Below, piece by piece: positions 55,174 through 64,000 of a stretch of DNA of 64,000 nt. Position 1 is the first letter of the stretch; the number at the start of each line of letters is the position of its first letter. Below the pieces are notes generated by a model that saw only the letters and a list, made by a program, of their open reading frames with translations, made no database searches and had not been told where the DNA came from. The position numbers and the translations under genes are program-made. This DNA comes from Phocoena phocoena (lineage: Eukaryota > Chordata > Mammalia > Artiodactyla > Phocoenidae), in the NCBI RefSeq assembly GCF_963924675.1, contig NC_089232.1, positions 44,742,522 to 44,806,521 on the forward strand, read 5' to 3'.

Positions 55174-55618
55174 GGGGCTTCCCTGGTGGCGCAGTGGTTG
55201 AGAGTCTGCCTGCTGATGCAGGGGACACGGGTTCATACCCTGGTCCGGGAAGATCCCACATGCCGCGGAGTGGCTAGGCCTGTGAGCCATGGCCACTGAG
55301 CCTGTGCGTCCAGAGCCTGTGCTCCGCAACGGGAGAGGCCAGAACAGTGAGAGGCCCGCGTACCGCAGGAAAAAAAAAAAAAAAAAGCACCCACAATGGA
55401 AGATGATATATTTGTAATATAGTTGCATGGCACAAAACTAGTACCCAGAATATAATAAAGTATTTCTGAAAATCAAATCAGTAAGACAGACTACCCAATA
55501 GAAAAATGGGCAAAAGACTTGAACAGGCTTTTCACAAAGAAGAAAATCCAAAGAACCAATAAACCAATAAAGGTGTTCAACTTCCTCCATCATCAGCGAA
55601 ATACAAATTAAAAAAAAA
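55174..55618 (+). mobile_element. CHR-family SINE with 3'-transduced flank
   Basis: The SINE proper is 55174-55386 (head GGGGCTTCCCTGGTGGCGCA, tail of about 16 A at 55371-55386). It is followed by 55387-55605, an old L1 fragment ('agactacccaatagaaaaat', 'gggcaaaagacttgaacagg'), and a second A-run (55609-55618). A perfect 16-bp duplication AAAAATTTTTGATGTT lies at 55158-55173 and 55619-55634, so SINE plus flank were inserted as one unit. No duplication flanks the SINE alone. Confidence 0.8.
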
Positions 55619-55635
55619 AAAAATTTTTGATGTTA

Positions 55636-55870
55636 ATAATAATAATAGCCAACATTTGTTAAGCACCTACTACATATCAGTTATTGTGTTAAACAATTCA
55701 CTTATATTTAACCGTCACAACGGTCAAAAAAGCACAGCTATTATTATCCTAATTTTACAGATGACAAAACTGAGGCTGAGAGAAGATAAGTGACTTGTCC
55801 AAGTCACACAGTGTATCAGTAAAAGGGTTGGGATTTGAATCCACACCTGCTTGATTCCAGAGCCAAGTGT
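55636..55870 (-). repeat. MIR SINE
   Basis: A nearly complete antisense MIR: 'gccaacatttgttaagcacc', 'ttttacagatgacaaaactg' + 'aggctgagag', 'gtgacttgtccaagtcacac' and 'gattccagagccaagtgt'. Confidence 0.85.
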
Positions 55871-56374
55871 AATAAGTTGTTTGGTAGCTGAACCAAACCG
55901 TAGGAAACCAAATAGCCACTAAAATATAGAAAGTATTTACAGCTTACAAGTTCTTTTCACACATACACATGTAAATGAATTATTCACGGCAAGAATGTGT
56001 TTATAGTTGCCTTTATTTATATTCTTATTTTTGATACTTTTGATGCATTACTGTAAAAATCAATGTACATTTTGTTTTAAAGTGACAGATAGATCTTAAA
56101 GCATTAGCCCCCGTAAGCATGCATAAGCACTTACCAAAACAAGAATATTAAAACCCCTAAGGTGTTTATACAAAGGTCTGGTCACTCCTGAGTGAGGCAA
56201 CAGCGTCTCACCTGAACTACTCCCAAGTTAAGTAACACAGTTCCAATTTCATTTACATTAATTACTCTAAGTCAATGTTGTTTAAACTTTTAAAATGTGA
56301 CCTTCAGTGAAATGCCAGTGGGGACTATTTAAATTGATTTCACTGGCCACTGATTGGTCTCAACCAGAACTTTG
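55871..56374. other. Intron 1 sequence, nothing recognised
   Basis: AT-rich sequence without exon or named repeat. Confidence 0.4.
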
Positions 56375-57025
56375 AAAAACTCGTCCAAGTATAGTAAAGA
56401 ATTTGGTCTTGTCCAAACAGAAGGTCAGAACTTTGCCCTCTGCTTCTGGGGATAACCTCTGGATCCTTAGAATGTCATGCCTGGTAAGAATGGCTTTGTT
56501 TGCCAGGGAACACTGGGTGATGCAGAGTCTAACGATATGACTTAGGGTGGGGGGTGGCCACACCAGAGAGACCAACAATATGGCTTTAGGCCCCACGATA
56601 TCAGTCCATCTGGAGACTGAGATCAAACACATGGGCAACCAATCAATCATGGAGCCCCAGTAAAGACTCTGAACACTGAAGCCTGAGTGAGCCTCCCTGG
56701 TTGGCGACATTGTATGTATTCTCACGCATCAATACCAGGAGAGTAACACGTCCTGACTCCACAGAGAAGTCAATGAAAGCTCTGCATTTGGAACTTTCCT
56801 GGATTCTGTCCTATGTGTCTTCCTTTGGCTGATCTTAATCTGTATCCTTTCCTGCTAATAAACCATAACTCTGAGTGTAACAGTTTTCAGTGAGTCCTAT
56901 GATTCTTTCTACTCTCAAACTGAGAGTGGTTTTGGGAACCCCACACTTCAGTTGGTGCCAGAGGGAAGGGTGGTCTTGTGTGAAGGCTGTATCCTCTAAC
57001 TGTACAGTTGGGCCTAAACCTCCAT
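56375..57025 (+). mobile_element. Old solo LTR (ERV-L/MaLR-like)
   Basis: The text 'ggagccccagtaaagactct', 'gcctccctggttggcgacat', 'ctgctaataaaccataactc' and a final part rich in 'gagagtggttttgggaaccc' is typical of a mammalian ERV-L-type LTR, with AATAAA at about 56858. No internal retroviral genes adjoin it. Its last 192 bp are present again at 53664-53855. Family name not certain. Confidence 0.55.
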
Positions 57026-57129
57026 GCACTGCCCAAGACAATCATGTTTAATTAGATAATCAAATATGAACAGCACCAAAAATCCTCGAGACAGGCACTA
57101 AGAAACTTCAGAACACTGACCACCAGCCT

Positions 57130-57541
<412 letters not shown>

Positions 57542-57542
57542 C

Positions 57543-57581
57543 TAGATAGATAGATAGATGGATAGATAGATAGATAGATAG
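57543..57581. repeat. (TAGA)n microsatellite
   Basis: About nine AGAT units with one GATGG interruption. Confidence 0.93.
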
Positions 57582-57620
57582 GGATATATATGGTCATGAT
57601 GCTTTAATGTGTCTGCTTAA

Positions 57621-57658
<38 letters not shown>
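57621..57658. repeat. (TG)n microsatellite
   Basis: About 18 uninterrupted TG units. Confidence 0.97.
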
Positions 57659-57661
<3 letters not shown>

Positions 57662-57784
57662 AAGCAGAGAAATTAAGACGTGACTATTCATATTACTAAA
57701 GCTAAAGAGGGTTAGGGAGAGGTTTCCATGCCAGATCTTATTAATTCTCCCTGTTTTAAAATCCTATGATTGTGACTGTTCTAT

Positions 57785-57980
57785 ACTAGCTCCTTGCTAC
57801 TCAAAGTGTGGTCCTCAGACCAGTAGCATTCACAACAGCTGAGGCTTATTAAACACAAATGCAGAGCCTTAGGCCCCACCTCAGACCTATAAGATCAGAC
57901 TTTATCTTTTAAAAAGATTCTCCCAGTGACTTGAGCTTTAAAGTGAGAAGCATTTCAGGGTGAGAATTGCTGGTCTGAAT
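57785..57980 (+). repeat. hAT-type DNA transposon relic (MER20-like)
   Basis: 'ctactcaaagtgtggtcctc' + 'agaccagtagcat', 'aggccccacctcagacctat' and 'gggtgagaattgctggtctg' match a MER20-type element, including both diverged ends. Confidence 0.65.
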
Positions 57981-58179
57981 CACTTACTCCTGCACTTAAT
58001 CACATACAGCCTGGTGATGCTCTAAACCGTTTATTCTACACATTCACTTCATGTCACCACAACAGAACTGAAATTTTCTTCTAAGTAGGGCCTGCATTAA
58101 TCCCCCCAAACTTGACTGATAATGTTAAGCCTACTAGGCTTAAAGCCTTCTGGTGCTGAATCAGTGATAGCTACTTAAA

Positions 58180-58212
58180 TGTGTGTGTGTCTGTGTGTAT
58201 ATGTGTGTGTGA
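58180..58212. repeat. Irregular (TG)n tract
   Basis: TG units interrupted by CTG and ATA. Confidence 0.85.
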
Positions 58213-58259
58213 ATGTTTAATATATTCAATTTTCATTATAAAAGGATTAGGCCTTCCTA

Positions 58260-58613
58260 TATTTATTTATAAATTTATTCATTTACTTATTTATTTATTT
58301 TTGGCTGCATTGGGTCTTCGTTGCTGCACGCAGGCTTTCCTTAGTTGCGGGGAGCAGGGGCTACTCTTCCTTGCAACGCACAGGCTTCTCTTGTTGCAGA
58401 GCACAGCCTCTAGGTGTGCAGGCTTCAGTAGCTGTGGCACGTGGGCTCAGCAGTTGTGGCTCACGGGTTCTGGAGCACAGGCTCAGTAGTTGTGGCGCGT
58501 GCACGGGCTTAGCTGCTCCATGGCATGTGGGATCTTCCTGGACCAATGGTCAAACCTGTGTCCCCCGCATTGGCAGGCAGATTCTTAACCACTGCGCCAC
58601 CAGGGAAGTCCCA
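58260..58613 (-). mobile_element. Long CHR-type SINE (CHR-2-like)
   Basis: A T/A-rich tail (TTTATTTATTTATTTTTGGC) leads into 'tgcattgggtcttcgttgct'. The element ends with the antisense head 'ccactgcgccaccagggaag'. Target duplication AGCCTTCCT/AGGCCTTCCT flanks it (58249-58258 and 58614-58622). Confidence 0.9.
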
Positions 58614-58622
58614 AGCCTTCCT

Positions 58623-60520
58623 TTAAAATAGCAAACCCTCCAAGTATATTTAAAATAGGATTCAGTTTACAAAAAAATCCACCAAAACCATAACAAAACC
58701 CTCAATTTACTTAATGCTCTTCAAAAAGGCACAAATTACATAAATGAGAAGTCTACCTTGAGTGGGAATATTTCATTTCTCCTTTAAGAAATAGGTTCTC
58801 TAAAGAAATAGGTCATTTAACTTCTTTATGCTCCTATTGTGTTATTCTGAGTGTAATAAGTAAAGACTGAATAAAATAGAGAAATTCAGAAGGAGATATT
58901 TTATCTCTCATCAGTCATTTTTAGAATCCATTAATCAGACTGATTCCCAGGGGGATTTCTTCTGGTTAAAATTAGATATAGATATATAGACACAGAGATG
59001 CCATATATAGATAGATACCATAGAGATTTTATTTATATACTAGATGGGTTTTGTATCTACTTGCATTTTCTTTTTTAGAATCTTTTGAAATCTTTATCTC
59101 CTTAAACTTTCTCACAAAGGAAGATTATAGTTTCATTTATTTATATAATTTTATCAAGTCCCAATGTTTTTTAATAAATTTAGATAATGAGAACATCATC
59201 TAGACTTTGGAGCTGACTTTTTAATGCTAACAATTATAACTTGCTGATAAGCATGTCTATGAAATGGAAATTATGCAAATTCCACAGAAGTAGCTTCTTT
59301 TGAAGCCAAATGAGTAACATTTGTCTTAAATGCTGAAGTACCTCCTTAACCTGCTCATCTGCATGTCATCACTGTTTTCTCCAGGGAATTGGGCTCACTC
59401 AGTTACCAAGTTTTGAATATGAGGGAGTCTCATCTTCTACGAGAGGTTGGATTCTGCAATTTGCTTATGGTCGGTCCCTTAGCCCACCATCAGGGACAGT
59501 ATAGTGCATGCACGTGGTCTGTGTCTTTGACTCTGTATAGTACTGAGACCCACTGAGGAAACTAGACAGTCCTTCAGGGCACAGACTCCTTGCAAGAGGT
59601 GGCAAGAGCCCCAGCCATGCTGTTTAAGTCGTTCTCTCTCCCCATCCCCCTCCTCTCCCTCTCCAGGAAAGATGAGGGAAATGTGTGTTTGATGAGACTC
59701 ACTATACTACTTTTATACCCACAAGAAGCTTACAACCTAGTTGAAGAAGGAAAACCAACCTAGAGAAATAGTTGCCCAATAGTAGAATGGCATGGTAAAA
59801 TCCTGGGGTAAAGGCTATAAATGAGAAAGGAGTTTAAAGAAGCATAGGTCAGTGGCAGCTGGTGTGGTCAAAGAAGATTAACAAATGAGTCAGCATCCTG
59901 AAATGTTTAGTTGCTGTCATGAAGACGGGGCCAGTCTTGGCATCAGAACCTACTGAAGACTGCAAATTCATCTCCAATGACCCTCCTTCAGGCATTTACT
60001 AAACATGATAAATATGACATTAGTCATGTAAGAATGCTTAGGATCTTTTTATTATTAGTTAATTCCTGAGCTCACTAAACATTTATAGATGACCGAGACT
60101 TTATTCCACTTAAAGGCAAAAGAGGCTGTTGGACACTGAGAAGCTTTTATGGGGAAAATGTTAGGCAGACAGGATCCCTAGTGGAGCCTCTGGACCAGTC
60201 AGTTTAAAGAGCCCATAGGGGTGTAGTGGGAGGGGTTTGAATTAAGGAGAACTGAATAGATGCTGCCCTACCATCACTCCCATCCCCCAAACACACACTC
60301 CCAGATGTTTCTGCCAGAGAAGAGGATTGAGGACTTGTGTTTTAATAATGAAATCACATGGTCAGCAAGTGGTCAAAGTAAGACTTTTGCTATGAAAAAG
60401 TTTTATAATACAGGATAAGGATATTCAGGGACAGAAAAAGAGGTGAATAGGACTCCATTATGCTGAATTGGTGTCTTTAAGTATTTAAATGATCTAAATG
60501 TAGTGACAAGTGTGTGAGTG
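58623..60520. other. Intron 1 sequence, nothing firmly recognised
   Basis: AT-rich at the left, with some L2-like purine-rich text at 59690-59900 ('gaagcttacaacctagttga'). No exon or clear repeat. Confidence 0.35.
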
Positions 60521-60524
60521 AAGA

Positions 60525-60760
60525 TGAATAGGCAGCATAGTGTAATGGCACAGTCTGGAAGCAAAGAAGCCTCAGCTGAAATGCCAGCTCCCCCACTGTG
60601 TGACAAAGCTGTAAGGCCAGCTAGGTAATCTGGCCTAGCCATTGAATTGCTTTATCTGTGAAATGTGGGTACTAACTGGATTTTCTTCCTAGGGATGTGA
60701 GCTTTGTATGAGATGACGTATGGAATGTGCTTAGTGCACTGAGGGAAAGTGAAAAATGCT
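60525..60760 (+). repeat. MIR SINE
   Basis: Sense MIR: 'gcatagtgtaatggcacagt', 'ctcccccactgtgtgacaaa', 'ctttatctgtgaaatgtggg' and 'ggatgtgagctttgtatgag'. Confidence 0.7.
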
Positions 60761-61385
60761 CAGCCAGGATCAGCTTTGGTCATGTTTACTGGGCCAGGCA
60801 AGTCAAGGGGGCTGACAAAAGAGCCATTAAAGGGAAACCCATGATGAAGACTGTTCCATCAACTGTTAAGTAAAGGCTTCTTCTCTCAGTGAAGAGGGAA
60901 CTGTGTCCTAGGGGTTTATTGACAAGGGGCAGGGGAGGCGAGAGAATCAACCTAGGTTGGAGCTCCAGCCATCATGTCTGTATTCCAGGCAGCAGGAGTG
61001 GGGAAGACACAGAGGTCCCACGACTCCCACCAGCCTAGCGGAGCCAGCTCCCACTATAAGTGCCTTCCTGGAAGTCCACACAACACTTATGTAGTCACCC
61101 AGCCACAGCTGAAGGCTGTGGAATGAAGGCTGGGGAATGTCACTGGGGGGGACACATTGCTTCTCTGAAAAAATTTGAGGTTCTGTTGCTAAGGAAGGGG
61201 AGACTAGATATTTGTACACAACTGGCAGTCTCTTCCACAGTCCCTGAAATTATAATTGCTGTGTTGGGTGTGTGTAAAGAAGTTCAACAGGATTTAATGC
61301 TCACAGTAATCATGTGCTCTTTGAATTGCACAGAAAAATTAAATATACATAGATTTGCTTTCATAATATAAATGTTCTTTGAAAT
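60761..61385. other. Intron 1 sequence, nothing recognised
   Basis: Short overlapping frames on both strands near 60950-61370 have no domain. No exon. Confidence 0.4.
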
Positions 61386-61389
61386 GAAG

Positions 61390-61705
61390 ATGAACAAAAG
61401 TAGCTTTTATTAAATAACAAGTGTTGGTGAGGATGTGGAGAAAAGGAAACCCTCATGCACTGTTGGTGGGAATGTACATTGGTGCAGCCACTACAGAAAA
61501 CATTATAGAGGTTCCTCAAAAAACTAAAAATAGAACTACCATACAACACAGCAATTCCAATTCTGGTTATTATTCCAAAGAAAACAAAAACACTAATTCA
61601 AAAAAATATACGTACGCCTATGTTCATTGCAACATTATTCACACTAACCAAGATATGGAAGCGACCTAAGTGCCTGTCAGTAAATGAATGAATAAAGAAG
61701 ATAAA

Positions 61706-61753
<48 letters not shown>

Positions 61754-62235
61754 CACACAGTAGAATGTTACTCAGCCATAAAGAAGTGACATCTTGCCAG
61801 TTGTAACAGCATGGATGGACCCTGACGGTACTATGCTAAGTGAAATAAATCAGACAGAGAAAGGTAAAGAAAGGATGATTTCACTTATATGTGGAATCCA
61901 AAAAACAAAACTAAGGAACAAACAAAACAGAAACAGACTCATAGATACAGAGAAAAAACTGGTAATTGCTAGAGAAGAGATGGTTGGGAGGGGTGAATAG
62001 GTGAAGGATATTAAGAGGTACAAACTTTCAGCTGTAAAATAAATAAGTCATGGGGACATAATGTGCAGCATAGGGAATGTAAACAATAATACTGTAATAA
62101 TTTTGTATGGTGACAGATGGTACCTAGTCTTATCATGATGACCATTTTGAAATGTATATAAATATCAAATCACGATGCTGTACACCTGAAATCAATATGA
62201 TATTGTATGTCAATTATACTTTAATTATAAACAAA
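61390..62235 (+). mobile_element. Old L1 3' end
   Basis: Sense ORF2 end and 3' UTR: 'gtgttggtgaggatgtggag', 'actgttggtgggaatgtaca', 'gttactcagccataaagaag' and 'gatgctgtacacctgaaatc' + 'aatatgatattg'. It contains a (TA)n tract. Confidence 0.85.
61706..61758. repeat. (TA)n tract
   Basis: About 20 TA units followed by a short CACACA end, within the old L1. Confidence 0.95.
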
Positions 62236-62239
62236 CAAA

Positions 62240-62720
62240 TTTAAAGTAGTTTTTATTATATGCTGGGACCAAAAATCAATTCATAAGTATTTCCTTGTAT
62301 CTGTTCAGAAAAACAAGGTTAATCTGTGTTTTATTACTTACTTTATGATTTGATTCTCCTCCTCTCCCCCAGGAATTGAAAGATTAAAAAATTTAAATCA
62401 ACATATAAAATAATCCAGATGCCATACTTTAAAACTGTTTATATCTTGAGTGATCTCTTCAGTTGTCTGTTAAATAGAAAAAAGACTGCTTCCAAACACC
62501 TTTGTGTTCTAATAACATGTCTTTTAAAAATCCTAAATTTCAATCTCTTAAATAAAGTATAAGGTCCTTGTGAACAATGTCTTATATTTATATAACATCT
62601 ATATTTCTATTTTATCCCAGAGTGCCCAATGGAATATTAAGTATTAAAAAATACTTCAATATATATTTGAAATATTTATTTCTTTCCAGATACTTTTTTT
62701 GAACAGTAATTTTTTTCATT
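62240..62720. other. Intron 1 sequence, nothing recognised
   Basis: Very AT-rich, no exon or named repeat. Confidence 0.4.
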
Positions 62721-62724
62721 TTTT

Positions 62725-63030
62725 AAAAATTAAGCTATAATTTATATAAAGGAAAATTTACCCTTTTTTAGTGTACAGCTCCATGAGTTTTGACAAACAT
62801 CTGTGGTCATGAAACCACCACCACTGCAATCAAGATATATAACAGTTCTATCATCCCCCTACCAGTTCTGTCTGTGCCTCTTTTTAGTCAACCCCTCCCC
62901 TTTTATTTGACAATTACAAATACAGCTGCTATAAATACTTCTATACAGGTTTTTGTGTGAACATTAGTTTTAATTTCACTTGAGTAAATATCTAGGAGTA
63001 GTATTGCTGGGTCACCAGATATTTATTCAA
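62725..63030 (-). mobile_element. Old L1 3' region, antisense
   Basis: 'gctccatgagttttgacaaa', 'aaaccaccaccactgcaatc' + 'aagatatataacag' and 'gagtagtattgctgggtca' are antisense text of an ancient L1 3' region. Confidence 0.6.
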
Positions 63031-63550
63031 AGCCCCAAATCAAGAGTTAGCTTAGATATCAAGTTTTTATTAAGCACTTTGACAGTCATCCCCAAAGATC
63101 TGCATAATAAGTTACTAAAATGAGAAACTGGCACCAATACTTTAAGAGATAGCCCAAGGGACATTAACAAAGTAGGCTAGAAGTAAAGGGACCAAATGTA
63201 TCAAGATCCATTTTTCATAGTGCCCAACACAATGGAGATAAGAGGAAATATTAGATGTTGAAAAGCAATAACAAAATACACGGTTTTAAGACAAATGTAT
63301 TCCCAATGGTGCTGTAATTTATACTTCCTTCTATTACTCTTCCTACAAATCACGTTTCTGAACTTTAAACAGATTGTTGAAGAGAAGGGGTATGACTTTA
63401 GGAGGTCATGGTGTATTCTCATATTTGCTTATGTGGAAACTTCTAAAGAGGGGCTCGCTGTAATAAATGATCCAATAGTAAAGAAATGTTGGGATTTTCT
63501 GAGTCAAAGAAGACATATCACTTCTGCCTAGAATCAGAACTAAAAGGAGA
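63031..63550. other. Intron 1 sequence, nothing recognised
   Basis: AT-rich sequence; short open frames on both strands near 63200-63530 overlap and carry no domain. Confidence 0.4.
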
Positions 63551-63554
63551 CTCA

Positions 63555-63670
63555 AATATAATCTCATCCCACTCTCTCAGTTCACAGATTAGAAGAAAAC
63601 AAAAGCCAGAGAGGAGAAATCACTTGCCCAAGAGCACAGCTACTTCACGGTAGAGCCCAGGGCTGGACCC
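63555..63670 (-). repeat. MIR SINE fragment
   Basis: Antisense MIR: 'agttcacagattagaagaaa', 'gaaatcacttgcccaagagc' and 'ggtagagcccagggctggac'. Confidence 0.6.
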
Positions 63671-64000
63671 GACAAGGGGAAGGTGAATAGAGGGGTGGAC
63701 AGTATGGAACTTCTAATATAATCCTGTTACACGAAGGCAAACAGAATACACCATCCCATAATACGGCACAGGGATTATTTAAAGTTACTTAAGAAACAGC
63801 CAGAACAAGAACAGTACTGTGACCCTCCTTTGTCCCACTGAAAGCAGCAAATATATTTCCCATGTGAGGGGTTACCCTCCCTGCATCTGGCAGGGAGGCA
63901 ACCTTATCGCCAGAGATGGGGAACTGAGGGTCGAGAATGCTGTTTAAACAAACCTTGTTACTTTTTCATTAATTAGCTGCCCTAAGCCCAAACCCCTCTG
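63671..64000. other. Intron 1 sequence, nothing recognised
   Basis: Unique-looking sequence to the end of the window. No match to the missing EML6 exon 1 (expected to contain GYRGHQCRNN-like codons) was seen. Confidence 0.4.

Overview
This is 64 kb of mammalian nuclear DNA. It is most likely from a whale or dolphin: ten copies of a tRNA-derived SINE of the cetacean CHR family (5' motif GCTTCCCTGGTGGCGCAG, A-tail, target-site duplications) are scattered on both strands. The LINE-1 copies also have the 3' end typical of cetartiodactyl L1s. There is no operon, CRISPR array or prokaryotic gene. The region is one stretch of a large gene dominated by introns and repeats.

The only real protein-coding sequence found is three short exons on the minus strand: 19859-19700, 16194-16096 and 6644-6576. 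Each has proper splice sites and they read through in one frame. Together they encode about 108 residues of the first WD40 beta-propeller of an EML (echinoderm microtubule-associated protein-like) protein. From remembered family sequence the best match is EML6, with EML5 as the paralogue to exclude. The window therefore runs from intron 4 (left end) through exons 4, 3 and 2 into a long intron 1. Exon 1, which carries the HELP region, was not found and should lie to the right of the window.

Layout. 1-6.5 kb: intron 4, with a SINE, an old antisense L1 carrying a U6 snRNA fragment, and a solo-LTR-like element. 6.6-16.1 kb: intron 3, mostly an old L1 (about 7.9-14.9 kb) into which a twin-primed L1, another L1 3' piece and a SINE have inserted. 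16.2-19.7 kb: intron 2, with a 25-bp triple repeat. 19.9-64 kb: intron 1. It holds a GC-rich segment of unknown origin with an internal tandem duplication (21.0-22.45 kb), a nearly full-length dead L1 with target-site duplications (23.5-29.6 kb) and further L1 pieces (29.7-35.7 kb). Beyond these it has ancient MIR, L2, hAT and LTR relics, microsatellites and more SINEs.

The most interesting observations concern retrotransposition. One SINE copy appears to carry about 230 bp of 3'-transduced sequence inside a shared 16-bp target duplication (55.16-55.63 kb). A 192-bp LTR tail is present twice, 3.2 kb apart, at about 98% identity, and one copy is flanked by a short direct repeat. There is also an L1 with a precise 5' inversion and a 3'-truncated U6 insertion. 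I found no evidence of an undescribed multi-gene system.
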